This document shows positions 53,476 to 64,000 of a stretch of 64,000 nt of DNA, in pieces (position 1 is the stretch's first letter; every line of letters begins with the position of its first letter). The stretch comes from Armigeres subalbatus (taxonomy: Eukaryota; Arthropoda; Insecta; Diptera; Culicidae), in contig NC_085141.1 of NCBI RefSeq assembly GCF_024139115.2, positions 66,814,675 to 66,878,674 of the forward strand. Reading direction: 5' to 3'. The notes beneath the pieces were generated by a model, which was given only the letters and a program-made list of their open reading frames with translations, ran no database searches and was not told the origin of the DNA. Made by a program: the position numbers and the translations under genes.

Positions 53476-53610
53476 TTTTTACCCTTCTTACACCCTAAGA
53501 AGGGTATTAAGTTTACTTGAAAATCGACTTTTTATCCGAGACTCGAAGGACCAAGTCATATATACCAATCAACTCAGCTCAACGAACTGAGCATGTGTAT
53601 GTATGTGTGT

Positions 53611-53646
<36 letters not shown>

Positions 53647-54231
53647 GTGCGTGTGTGCGTCAGGGGCGTCTCGTGGACTTTTGTTACACCTGTTCTACCA
53701 TGCTGATAAAAAACAAAAGATTTATCAAGCTGAGTGGTTTCGAATGAAAGTTATGCATTTAATCTAATATTACAACCTTTTCTTGTACAACTTAACCAAA
53801 TATTAGAAAAAAAAAACAATTTAAATAGAAAGGATTTATAAAACAATAAATAACTTATTAATCTCTTTTGTTACAAAAATGTTTTAAATTTAGATGCATT
53901 CAAAATTTTAAACTCTCGCAAATCGTCTAAAATCTAACTTGGTAGCAGTTAGCAATAACTGGATATTGCTCAGAATAGAGATCTTTCAATTCGGCTCATT
54001 CCACCATTCGGGGTACACGGGTCCCATCGCCGTTAATGTTTAAACTCTCACATATTTTGTTGCTATAAAAGAAATGTTATTAACCATTATCAGTATAATA
54101 ATTATAGTATATAATTAGTATATAATTATACAATTATTGTTTAATGCGACCCTAGATTGTGACGACCAATGAGTCACATTTAGAAGCTGAAATGTATTCC
54201 AGTTATTTATTTCTTCAAATTTAGTGAAAAC

Positions 54232-56422
54232 TATCCAGCTTTCCACGTTTGCCATAATGGCGGCTGCTATAAATAAATTTGACAGTAACTGCTTCCGACG
54301 GTTAACTGCTTTCGGCGCTCCCGACGGTGGTTGTATCTTAGCAACTATCTTACACTATTTATTTATTGTTACTTGAGCCAGCACAAAATAGAAAAAAAAA
54401 AACTGGAGAATATTCAATTCTCGTAACAAACGATAATAAGAAACAATTTCTTGATTTGACGAATCATATTCATCTCTTTTATGTTTTAGGGGGAAGAAAA
54501 ACAATTCGGCATTCAAACGCAAGAATTAGTCAAAGTACAAGTTCTTCTTGTTCAGCTTGTAACGCAACCCATTTCAGTTTAGTTTTTGCACTCGACGCAA
54601 ATACCTTATTTTAGTTTAGTTTTTGCACTCGGATCCTAATTTTCCCGAGGGGATACGATAAGAGGCAGAGCATAAAATAATCACCTTCACGAAGCAACTT
54701 CAGGCCGAATATTGACAAACGTCGCATGACTATTCAAAACATAGAATGACTTACTCAGTTTTTTTCTTCACATATTCATTCATTTGATTGGTACTGATAA
54801 TGGTCACTGCGTTTGATTGGCCTTAATTATGTTGACTTTTGGCACTAAAATTGTCCCTCAGTTCAAAGTCGGAGTCAGATCTATGTGAGTAATTGTTGAA
54901 ATCATCTTTAAAGTGTTTAGTTTTACAGTTATTTATTAGTTTACGAAATCTTAATAAATACTCACTGACTGATATTTGATCGGAAATTGTCAAAGTTCAG
55001 CCGAATATGAATATGTAAGAAGTGAGGGTGACAAAGAAGGCCGATGGGCTTCACCAAAAATATTCGATTATTTCAAGCTCTGATAAGAGGAATTTGAACA
55101 TAAATACCCAGCTGTGCTGATTTGTCGAATCAAATTTCTTAGCATTTCCTAATGAGTAAGAACGAATGTTAGCTAATTTCTAGTTTCTTATACATACAAG
55201 TCACTTAAGTAATACTTAAGTCACGCTCGGAGAAGCTAGAATGTGCATTTGACTGCACATTGAGTTCCATTAACGGCAAACAATGCTTTACGATGATTTT
55301 TGACAAACATTCAGAATCTACCTTAACTTTAGATTAATTCTTCTTGTACCAACAAGAATGCTAAAATAGATTCAATAAACCAAAGATAGAGATTGCCGAT
55401 GTAGTCACCTGGCGGATCATCGTTTGCTGTTGAGGAAAGCCAATCTTCTTCTAACTGGTAACAAGATGTCACAAGAATTAACCTTGCAAAGAATAGTACA
55501 TACTAATGAATGAAAGATAATGTTATTAGTTTCGTTTATCAACTCTTCTGCAAGTTTATTTATAAGTTAGCTTAACACATTAACACTTCTACTTGGAATA
55601 CACGACGACTTGCATCCCTATCGTCTTGAGAATTGAATTGCCGTATCCAGCTAGCCCGTCGTGGGAGCGGAAGAAGAACGACACATAGATAAGGGATTAA
55701 TAAAGACCACAACAAGCTCTTCAACATTCGCTGGCATCGAAAAGATATGCTTACATCGTGTCCTGAAGAAAGCCAGAGATAAGTGGAATGTGCTAGAATT
55801 CCTGGTAATTTTTTGAGCTATTCATACTCTGAAGTTAACGGAATCGGAAAACAACATGAGAAAGCACTGGTAGCCGTTAGAGTTTAGACACTTGTTGGCT
55901 GGGTTTCTGATGAGGGAAAACAAAAAAAAACTAGAACATTATTTAGAAGCTGACACCGAGGCGGCCACATATTAGGATCCTCTGTCACCTCATCCTACTC
56001 TAACAAGGCTCAGCTTGCGATCTATCCTTGGGCAGCTCGTCATTAGCCATGTTGAGTTCCTAACGGTCAATTTTCCGCTGATACTCATCGTTAGGAAAAT
56101 AAAACAAAAAATAAAATAAAATGCTTTCGTGATGGTCCTTATATTGCTAATGCTAGATGATCCCTAAATTACATGTATTTTAACTGCCATATTGGCTTTC
56201 TGTTGCTTGTTTTAGGAGTTCTTCGAGTTTCTATTGAAATGGTAGTTCTATTTCGCCAGTTTTTTCTTGCCAACAGATTTTTCCACCCCCTGTAAACAAA
56301 CAAGGTAAAACTGGTTGCTTAGCTACACAATTCCAGCGTCGATTGCAATTCAGCGTCGGAAGCAGTTAATGTCAGATTTAATTATAGCAGTCGCCATTAT
56401 GGCTAGCGTGGAAAGCTGGATA
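54232..56422. mobile_element. 2.2-kb element with ~70-bp TIRs
   Basis: TATCCAGCTTTCCACG and the following ~55 bp (54232-54302) are repeated as complement at the right end (about 56350-56422). Both arms share GCCATAATGGCG and AACTGCTTCCGACG. TA may be the target duplication. Inside, TTTAGTTTAGTTTTTGCACTCG occurs twice (54575 and 54612). No transposase is recognised. It is nested in the hAT-like element. Confidence 0.72.
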
Positions 56423-56627
56423 CCTTTTTCTCTATGTTGATTGATTTTGAATATTCGTAAAAAGCATTATTTAATGTCTCTTTTGAAAACGCAAACATTA
56501 ATTTAATATTGTTCTTGATGCATTGCATATTCATCAGGAGAAAAAAAAACAAACCGTTTCCAATCATCGAAGTATGAACGAAATCGTGCGCGGTGCGCCT
56601 TTCGGCAAAGCACAGCCCGACACTACG

Positions 56628-56705
56628 ATCGAGTCTAACCGAAGGTGCGTCGCATAGTTGATTGTTCTCGCAGCGCGTCGAACGGGTTCGATTCCTGCTG
56701 CGCGC
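56628..56705 (+). repeat. tRNA-like sequence (SINE head)
   Basis: GTCGCATAGTTGATTGTTC resembles an A box and D arm, and GGGTTCGATTCCTGC a good B box about 45 bp later. The acceptor stem does not pair convincingly, so a SINE head is more likely than a tRNA. Confidence 0.4.
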
Positions 56706-58127
56706 ATAGCAGAACTTGCATCTAAACGTGCTTGCTTCGCATGCGAAAGAGTATGATGTGAGGAAACGGAGAAAGCTGGCAACGCTCACGCTGGTTCTCT
56801 GCGCGCGGAGAACGAGTGAGCATACCAAGGAGGAAATTATTTCAAATCATTTGTCATGGCGCAAAACTTTAAATTTGACTGCTGTTGGTTCTTCATTATG
56901 GATCGTACGACTGGCAAAAGCTTTCTTTGCGATGGGGTGTGGTGTGTCGGGGAAACACACATTTAGCTGCAAATTGACTGTAAGGCAAGCATGTGGCGTT
57001 AACTTGATCTACCTACGAAATATTTTGTTTCTTTAGATGTTTAGATGATAAAATCATTGGAAATATTACGTGAAACTTTGTTTTAAAATTTACTGAGTAA
57101 ATTATTTGCCCTAATAATTAATTGCCAAGACATTAATTTCCTACTTCTGACCTAAAAATGGTTACCTGTTCCATGAACAGGTAGAACGTATGGACGAGTC
57201 GCCTCTGGTGTGCGTTACAAAAAAATGTCACATCTAGATCTCAGCCGTCTGTGAACCGATTTGCATGATTTTATCTTTAAACGAAAGCTATGTTTTTGTC
57301 ATTGGACCCATTATTTTTTTTCTGCAATCGGAAATTCGGTTTCAGAGATATCTGTGAAATACGAATATGAGACATATTTTCAGACTATTAATGAAGAATT
57401 GTCACACCAATATCTCAGCCGTCTATGACCCAATTTGAACTCTGTTGGGCTTAAACAGAAGCTGTAATATTGCCATTTAAGGCGGCAAATCAAATCTGCA
57501 GTCTTTTTGTATTTTTTTAAAATTGTTAAATTTCCAGAAATATCCTTTTTTTTTATTTTGAAATCGATGAAAATAATATTTTACCAATGTTTGCTTTATG
57601 CTTATTTCGCTTTTTATGGATATACGACTTTCTCACTTGTGTCTTGGTGCTGCTTGAATTATTTTATTTGTAAAAATAATAAATATTAATTTCATATAAC
57701 TTTTTTTTCCCCTTTTACTATTACCATAATCGCAGATCAAAGAACTAGATATAAAATGTGTATGTTACAAGATAGAGCCCCTTCAAGATCTCAATAGTTT
57801 GCTATCTGATTGAGCTCTCTTAACTTAATTTTTTTTTTTCAATCGGATATTGGATCCTGCTGATATTTCTGAACTCCGAAAAAAAAATTACCAACTAAAG
57901 ATTCGAACTTTTTTTCGAGCATAAAATTTCGTTTATTTGTTATCCAATTAAAGTTCATGTTCATGCATAGTAATTGTAATATGCAGTGCACCCATAACCT
58001 TTCAAAGGTGTAAGAAGGGTTCCATTCACTGTAGGTGGATTAAGTCGGGTTTTTGTTAAATATCTTGGCTGTGCATATGCACAGCACATGTTTCGAAATG
58101 GACAAATTGATATGAAATGTGCGAAAA

Positions 58128-58206
58128 AGAATCCACGTGTCTTGGAGGGACTCGAACCCTCAACCTCCTACTCTCTAGATAGGCGTGATAACCCCTACAC
58201 AACAAG
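58128..58206 (-). repeat. tRNA-derived sequence
   Basis: On the minus strand the ~73 nt fold as a cloverleaf: acceptor GGTCTTG with CAAGACA (one mismatch), a D arm with GTAGGGGTTATCAC, an anticodon arm CCTAT-loop-GTAGG and a perfect T arm GAGGG-TTCGAGT-CCCTC. The loop would give anticodon AGA (Ser), but the long variable arm of tRNA-Ser is missing. Probably a tRNA pseudogene or SINE head rather than a working tRNA. Confidence 0.5.
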
Positions 58207-58299
58207 ACCACTTAAAGGTCACGTTTGCGGAAAAGCCATCAGAATCCGAGTATCAACCTCCACCGCGGTTAGCTCTTTTTTTGCAAATTGAATATCTTT

Positions 58300-60090
58300 C
58301 GGATGCTTGATTTGTCCAATCTTCACATGTGCTTTACTGTTGTATATCCACAGTCAAGCGAGTGTCCCTAGTCCGCCTTCACTCCTCGCCCACCAACATT
58401 CGAATGCTACAAACAGTCTCGACCAAAAGTGAAATATTATAATTACTAACCTGTTCATAGCTTATGATTTTACTTCCCGTCATAATGAACATATCTCGCG
58501 TAACATTTGAAAAGGGCCTACAGCCAAAACGTAAACATTGAGAAAATGCTGTTCGAAAAAATGCATCACAATTTCTATTCCTATTTCCCAGTTTTATGTT
58601 ATTTTATGCAGCAAAAACTCCCAAAAGCACATAATAAACACTATTTATCTATCCATAACCTTAACTGCATCGAAAACATGCAAAAATGTGTCGAAATCGT
58701 TAAAATAAAATTTTAAGTCTATTTTCATATTTTTCTCCGGAATTGGCCCTCTTGATAAGTCATTCTGCATTTGCTTGTCATTCATAGACCCTTTGTTTAT
58801 GGCATTTTTCGAAAGTAAACACGGGATAAGGCTTTTCGGGAGGGGAAATTTTCTCTCTCCGAGGTCGGGCCGATGACGGTTCGGAAAAAATACCCGTTAT
58901 CGGCCCGAAATTGGAGAAGGCTTATCCCAGACAGAAAAAAACGAGTGGCTTGGCCGTTTTTTAGGGTGGACCTACACATATTTTGAAAATAACACGTTGT
59001 AGGCCCATTAAAAAATTAGTTTTTTCTAAGTAATTTAATTGAAGATGCGGAATATTTTTATACTATTAGTAGCTATTAGAGGATACTATCGAAGGGTGTT
59101 AAAATTGAATTTGTTTACTTTTCATTGTAGGCCCTAATCAATTGTTAAGCGAGATATCTCTTCATTGCATCATAATATGATATTATGTGCTTTGCAGGGT
59201 TTGAATCCAAAGAAGAATGAGAAAATCTCTCACTTATCATGTCTGTATTTACTCTCGATAGGTAGCATACCGTGAGAGAAGTTTTTCGGTAGCTGTTACG
59301 ATAATGAACTGATGCGGGGGCTACAACCCATGATAAACTTCTTTCAATAAGCCCCAATTGCGGGGGGCACCGGTTTTGATGATGCATTTCAACTTGTTTT
59401 ACACAGCTGTTTGAAAAAAATATGGTCCCAACGTGAAATGAGCGAGAACAAAGCGTTTCATCAAACCCCATCGGTGGGGGCCGCCTATCCGAATCAGATT
59501 TTTTTTTCAACTTGTATACAAGTGTGAAAGTTTTGTTTTCATGGCTTGTTATGATTCGAAGAGGTTTTTGCCTCTCTTTTATCGTTGTTCGTTATCTATC
59601 GAGAGCAATTTCTGCAAACCCTGGTGCTTTGGCTTAAACTTTGGGATGAATCAGCCGATACGTACCAATAGACCTGCACAGGAGTTCATCAAATTCACTC
59701 ACCTAATGGATTTTGACACTTGAGCGGGGTATTCTCTCGAACAAAAGTTCATTTTGCGTTCATTATGCGACCCGCTCATAATTTCTTGGGGGCGTTCATT
59801 TTGCATTAGTCTATTTAATATCTCTCCGCGATTACTTCACTTCTTCTCACAGCGTAATTAGGTTCTGCAGCATGACGTCACGAATAAATTCGGTCCTCGT
59901 CAAATGAACTTCTTGACAGTTCAGTAGTACTATCCACTCACTCCGACGAGGACTCCGACAAGGTACGACTTCCTGATTGGTTGGCTGCCCCCGAGTCCAA
60001 CGCGAAGTACTAGGTACTAATCTGTCATCAGAGTGAGGTTACGTACAGACACTGTAGAACCTAATAACCTTGGATGGAAGTACCAGGAAA
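58300..60090. other. Intergenic, no gene seen
   Basis: Short frames only. At 58840-58930 the phrases GGGATAAGGCTTTTC / GAGAAGGCTTATCCC and GTCGGGCCGATGACGG / CCCGTTATCGGCCCGA are roughly inverted, suggesting an old fold-back element. A duplicated theme CTCTCGATAGGTAGC / CTATCGAGAG lies near 59250 and 59595. Confidence 0.4.
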
Positions 60091-60507
60091 AACCCAGATT
60101 AATCCACCTAGCGTTGGTGGTGCCTTTCTCGCATTTAGTTAAGACACCAACCTTATATGGGGTTTATATGGTCCTATGTACAATTTTCTTCATAACGCAA
60201 TGACCGATCGTTATAAAATTCAATAGTGATCAACGAGACTTTGTCCCCTGTCGAATAAAGCTTGTTGCGAAAAAAAACGGTTCAGGATTACTATACGAAA
60301 AGTTGTCTAATGTTTTTTATAGCTTTTGTGCACACACATACGCACACACATACACACACACGGACAGGCAGACATGTGCTCAGCTCGTCGAGCTGAGTAG
60401 ATTGGTATATAATACTGTGGGTCTCAGAGGCTTCTATAAAAAGTTCGTTTTCGGAGTGAAATGATAGCCTTTCGGTACAACTTTGTTGTACGAGAAAGCC
60501 AAAAATA
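60091..60507 (-). repeat. Dispersed repeat with CA tract, full-length copy
   Basis: Inverted full copy of the family at 609-1033: it begins CCCAGATTAATCCACCTAGCG, passes through a CACATACACACACACGG tract and CTCGTCGAGCTGAG, and ends TTGTACGAGAAAGCC. The two copies are highly similar along their length. Confidence 0.78.
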
Positions 60508-60608
60508 GACAACTTTTGGAAGGAATTTCTGTAAAAGTTCCTGGGAGGAATTCAGTACAGGTAGTTTGCGTGATCGCCATGTGAGAGCGAAAACAGAGGT
60601 ATTTTCAT

Positions 60609-60740
60609 TTTTAAGAGACCCAGTGGCGTAGCCACGGGGGTAGTTTTGGACATAACCCCCAGAGACAACATTTTAAGAAGAAATTTTTTGCCGAAAAAAA
60701 AAATGTTCCGAAACTCCCCCCCCCCCCCAAACCCATTTTC
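60609..60740. repeat. Transposon end fragment CAGTGGCGTAGCCACGG with poly-C
   Basis: CAGTGGCGTAGCCACGGGGG is a hAT-type terminal sequence widespread in animals, here followed by a C12 homopolymer. No partner end is seen within the window. Confidence 0.4.
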
Positions 60741-61084
60741 AAACCTTAATATTTCAACACTCCTTCGCCCTTCCAGATTATTCAAATGCTTCATTATTCC
60801 TAAAATTTCTGCGTTATCCAGAGTCTGACAAATAATCACAACTTTTGTTATTCCTTCAGAATTCCTAGATTTGTACCGGTATTGTCAAGATTCTCAATCT
60901 CATTCTACATGTTTAGACTGCATTCCCATTTTCTGCTGGTTATTCGGTTCTTTTACAGATTTTCTAGACATCCTATTTCCTATTTATCCAGCATTTGCTG
61001 ATTCATCCTGTCAATTTGGGACGAGTAGGCTGAACCGAGGCTGTCAATCCGGGACGTCATGACACATTCATTTACTAATTGCTA

Positions 61085-61365
61085 CATATGTACTTCTTCT
61101 TCGATGGCTCTACATTTCCACTGGAACTTGGCCTGCTTTTCATCGTAGTATTCTACTAGCATTTCTTTAGTTATTGATTGAAAGCTCTTCTATGTCCGCC
61201 ATTGTATGAGAATGTATCTTGTTTGGGAAGTACAATGGATACACTATGCACAGGGAGTCAAGATTTTTTACCACTCGAAAACATCCTAGAACGGATCGAG
61301 AATCGAACTCGCCATCTCCGGATTGGCAATACTATGCCTTTGCTCCTAAGGCTAGCTGGAGACCC
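61085..61365 (-). mobile_element. tRNA-derived SINE, second family
   Basis: The minus strand starts with a tRNA-like head (CTAGCCTTAGGAGCAAAGGC, B box GAGTTCGATTCTCG). It runs through a body with CAATGGCGGACATAGAAG and AGTGGAAATGTAGAGCCATC and ends in a GAAGAAGAAG tail near 61085. No clear target duplication was found. Confidence 0.7.
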
Positions 61366-61434
61366 TACATGCTACATCTATAATGCACATTGAATAAAAT
61401 GTTTGATGAAATGATGAAATGCTTATAATATACA

Positions 61435-61530
61435 TATTATGTAGAATACTAATTTGAAAAAGCAAGCCAAGCTCCAGTTGAAATGTAGAGCCATTGAAGA
61501 AGAAGCAGAGCTTGGTAAAAACTGATATGA
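61435..61530 (+). repeat. 5'-truncated SINE copy, inverted relative to its neighbour
   Basis: TAGAATACTAATTTG, AGCTCCAGTTGAAATGTAGA and GCCATTGAAGAAGAAG match the 3' body and tail of the SINE at 61085-61365 in the opposite orientation. Together they form an imperfect inverted pair. Confidence 0.6.
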
Positions 61531-61617
61531 GAATATTATGCAATAAGATAAAGTACAGACATGAAGGATTGAAAGATTGAAAATTAATTATACAGAAGTT
61601 TGAACGCAAAGTACATA

Positions 61618-62039
61618 CAGTGTCGACCCGATTTTGTCACTCCCCGATTTTGTCTACCCCCGATTTTATCACGTTTTCGACCCGATTTTATCACGTCCCG
61701 ATTTTGTCACGTTTTCGACCCGATTTTGTTACCCAAAAATTTTATTCGTTCTTTTTATTTTCGTAAATAAAACCATAAACAACAATGATTTTCAAGAAAT
61801 AAATTTTACCGCATGGAATTTTCTATGAATAACTTTCCAGTACCTGCGAAGGATTTTGTAAGCATTTTCAACAAGAAATAACGAGTACCGTTCACGCATT
61901 TTGCCTTTCCTAGGCATAAACTAATTCATATTTGTAAAATAAATTAAAAAATTGAAAATATTTTTTTTCCCGATTTTGTCACATGCTCTATTTTATCACC
62001 CCAAAATTCACCAGGGGTGATAAAATCGGGATATTACTG
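61618..62039. mobile_element. pogo/Tc1-like MITE with CAGT ends
   Basis: The ends CAGTGTCGACCCGATTTTGT and, in complement, CAGTAATATCCCGATTTTAT are bordered by TA on both sides (61616-61617 and 62040-62041). CCCGATTTTGTCAC and variants recur about six times near the left end and twice near the right. CAGT ends and TA duplication point to pogo/Tigger-type mobilisation. No transposase. Confidence 0.72.
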
Positions 62040-62140
62040 TAATATAATTTGCTCCTCGGCCAGAACAACGTTTCTGTTTACTCTCTCTTTGTCGATATAT
62101 TCAAATGTATACTCCATTGCGCAGTGACGTCACGCACGAC

Positions 62141-62372
62141 TTTTGACAGGTACTGGTCCTGTTGTTTATAGACGATTACATTTTTATTTTGATATATTTG
62201 TATCATTCTTTGGATTATCTGATTGATAATTACCCAAACCCTATCGATAATTACCTATATTAGAATGCGAAATGTACGGAAGGTCCTCAACATCGTGAAA
62301 TATGCAGATTTAATTTGGTTAAAAAAAATTCTAAGTCCGAAACGTAAACAACAGGACCAGTACCTGTCAAAA
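62141..62372. mobile_element. 232-bp MITE with perfect 28-bp TIRs
   Basis: TTTTGACAGGTACTGGTCCT and the next eight bases (62141-62168) are exactly complemented at about 62345-62372. The interior is AT-rich and non-coding. The inverted similarity may extend weakly outwards (CATTGCGCAG / GCGCACAATG), so these could be the inner arms of a slightly larger element. Confidence 0.68.
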
Positions 62373-63617
62373 TTGTGAGGTTAGGTTTTCCGCGCACAAT
62401 GACCTATAGTCTATAGACCATCTTTGGGCAATAACAAACACATCAAAAACAAGAAAAACATTTGGTTTGTTGTTGTTTTTCATAGCAACGAGCATTTTTC
62501 AATCTAGTATCCATTTCGATACTGTTCCATTCTTCGATCTCTCCCTATTTCTATAATCAATAGATGGTTAAATATCGACATTTGGAGAGGCGACTGTACG
62601 CAGGTAACATGTTTCGCGTAAATTAAAACCCTATTATAAATGATAAAAAAAAGTGTACTGCGAATATGAAAAATATACCTATGCTATCCTGACGAAGTCA
62701 AGTGTATTTACCTTATTTTGTTTTTTACGGGTTACAATGTTGAGGGTGATCTTTGAGTAATAAACCGTGCCAACAGTCGGATTCAGTTTTTTGCTAGTTA
62801 AACTGATTATTTAACAACTTTTTATCCCACAATATTTCAGGAGCCACAAATATTCATCAATATTCACTATACGATGTAGTTATCAGCACTACAATTCCAA
62901 CTTTTATCGCGGTTTTTGTGGTTTGGTACGCGTTTCATCCCATCCAGATCGAACTGGGGCGGATTGCACAGTGGTGACCGCAAAAGGAAAATAAACACCA
63001 CAGTTTCACGTACACAATCTTGCTTATGGCACGGCGCTAAACCTTACTACGCACACAGAAAAATTCGATTCCCGCCGTGGTAACTCGAATGGGCACTCGC
63101 ACGCACTTTGCACTTCTGACCACCCCCGACAGAAGGTGCACAAAAGTCTCGAAAACTTCCTCACCCCCTCGACTACAGAGGGCTTGTGTAGTTGTGGTTG
63201 TAATCCACAGCCGAAGTGAAAATTCGAACTTTCTTCAAGTGGTCTGTCACTTTCCGCGGATTTACCTTAGAATATTGATACTGTTTTCAATTAACTGCAC
63301 AAGATTAGTACTAAAGGCGCACAATGCCACTATTTTCCGAACGATTGCAACGGGTTTTCGCGATTTTATAAGGAAAATCTGGAACTATCCGAAGGATCTA
63401 CATTTTGCACGTACTTTCGCCACTCGCGACTCTTGAAGAGACATGAAAACGAATCACGCACACACACACCGACCTGGGGCACTCACGCATCAGTGAGTGC
63501 GGGTGTCAGGCAGCTAAAGAGACCCGTATATGAATAAAGACGAGAATAGTATAGCACAGACAAACAGACGTAACACTAGAGAAATTACCAATTTGAAAAT
63601 TATTCGTTGCGCATTGC
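62373..63617. promoter_or_regulatory. Intergenic; possible 5' UTR/first exon at 63000-63440
   Basis: Most of this stretch is unremarkable AT-rich DNA. From about 63000 to 63530 the sequence is GC-richer with CA repeats, and the minus strand has a donor-like AAG|GTAAAT near 63267. Such a block resembles a first exon and promoter of a gene reading leftward. No coding exon is identified, so this is weak inference. Confidence 0.2.
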
Positions 63618-63884
63618 ACATGTCAAGCTCTATCTGGAATAAGGGCGAATGTCGCAAGAGAGAATTCTCTTCGCCGACTTCCCCTCTTTTAAATTAAAGT
63701 GACAAGCAGATGATTTCGTTGCGGTTTTCCCCCTCAGAACGAAAGAAAACAATGAAAACTTGCATTCTGAGGTGATAAACCGCGATGAAATCCACTGCTT
63801 GTCACTTTTATTTAAAAGAGGGGAAGTCGACGAAGAGAATCCTCTCTTGCGACATTCGCCCTTTTACCAGATAGAGCTTGATGT
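63618..63884. mobile_element. Fold-back MITE with ~100-bp arms
   Basis: CAAGCTCTATCTGG, AAGGGCGAATGTCGCAAGAG, GACTTCCCCTCTTTTAAAT and AAGTGACAAGCAG occur in order on the left and as complement in reverse order on the right, with few mismatches. Only ~60 bp lie between the arms. The strongest long inverted structure in the right part of the window. No coding capacity. Confidence 0.78.
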
Positions 63885-64000
63885 AAAGAAGTCTATCGTT
63901 CAAAACTTGACCATAGTGACTAAGGTTTTCGTAGACCAGACTGTATGAGAAACGGGTTGTTAAGAATGTTAACAGTATACGATGGCGATGGCGAGTGTAC
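63885..64000. other. Window end, nothing seen
   Basis: Short unassigned sequence with no feature. Confidence 0.3.

Larger units (their letters stand above)
53661..57207. mobile_element. 3.5-kb non-autonomous hAT-like element
   Basis: The ends are CAGGGGCGTCTCGTGGAC on the left and CAGAGGCGACTCGTCCAT in complement on the right. The exact 8-bp repeat GTGTGCGT flanks them (53653-53660 and 57208-57215). No transposase is recognised. Most of the interior is a second element with long inverted ends (54232-56422) and, further right, a tRNA-like sequence. It lies inside the GT tract of a dispersed repeat. Confidence 0.82.
53476..58053 (+). repeat. Second copy of the tandem-module repeat, split by a hAT element
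   Basis: The left part (53476-53660) again begins TTACCCTTCTTACACCCTAA with the hairpin and a long GT tract. It resumes at 57216 with TACAAAAAAATGTCACATCT and two or more modules (57228, 57403). It ends GTAGGTGGATTAAGTCGGG at about 58030-58053, the same end as the 609-1033 family. The interior is the hAT-like insertion 53661-57207. Confidence 0.7.

Noticed and set aside
58128..58206. Functional tRNA-Ser gene
   Set aside because: The cloverleaf has an acceptor mismatch and lacks the long variable arm expected for anticodon AGA; a tRNA-derived repeat is more likely.
59145..59510. 121-residue minus-strand frame considered as an integrated viral gene
   Set aside because: No viral polymerase, nucleocapsid or helicase motif is visible; no sign of a viral insertion anywhere in the window.

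Overview
This is nuclear DNA of an insect, almost certainly a culicine mosquito of the Aedes type. The evidence is AT-rich sequence, ~60-70 nt spliceosomal introns next to ~6 kb introns filled with transposons, tRNA-headed SINEs with AAGAAG tails of the Feilai type, BEL/Pao elements, Jockey-like and other LINE remnants, and many MITEs. No CRISPR, operon or other prokaryotic feature is present. The species call is inference.

Host genes lie mostly in the left half. A small divergent gene (2823-3153, -, unrecognised) faces deoxyhypusine hydroxylase (DOHH, 3534-4615, +, two exons). DOHH converges on BRAP (4869-12694, -, four exons), an E3 ligase with BRAP2, RING, ZnF-UBP and coiled-coil parts. 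Further right are tubulin-binding cofactor A (TBCA, 19260-25769, +, two exons), a PDCD7/U11-U12 59K homologue (25901-26890, +) starting only 131 bp after the TBCA stop, and an ENL/AF9 homologue (ear, 29555-32162, -) with an N-terminal YEATS domain and a C-terminal AHD. The sequence does not suggest a shared pathway; they are unrelated housekeeping genes for translation-factor modification, ubiquitin signalling, tubulin folding, minor-spliceosome function and transcription elongation.

Both ~6 kb introns hold a decayed BEL/Pao retrotransposon in the same orientation as the host gene: 7404-11650 in BRAP and 20596-24955 in TBCA. Between BRAP and TBCA sits a 3.9 kb hAT-like element (13331-17221) with an exact 8-bp target duplication. 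It carries a GC-rich exon-like block and a long field of a TCCTCCAGGAATTCC-type repeat.

From 32.2 kb to the right end I find no convincing host gene. The region is a stack of mobile elements. These include a 2.1 kb element with CTGCCGT ends, a 4-bp duplication and a DNCxxQNKNW-type protein (35547-37685); a Jockey remnant split by a MITE (38675-39802); a SINE with an 11-bp duplication (40534-40818); a LINE lacking its RT core (41153-43800); a 5.5 kb EnSpm/CACTA-like element with two genes (46671-52195); a second SINE; a block of ~180-bp tandem modules; a second hAT-like element (53661-57207) holding another long-TIR element; and several fold-back MITEs at the right end.

The most interesting candidates are the 4-bp-duplication CTGCCGT family, the two-gene CACTA-like element and the hAT element carrying exon-like cargo.
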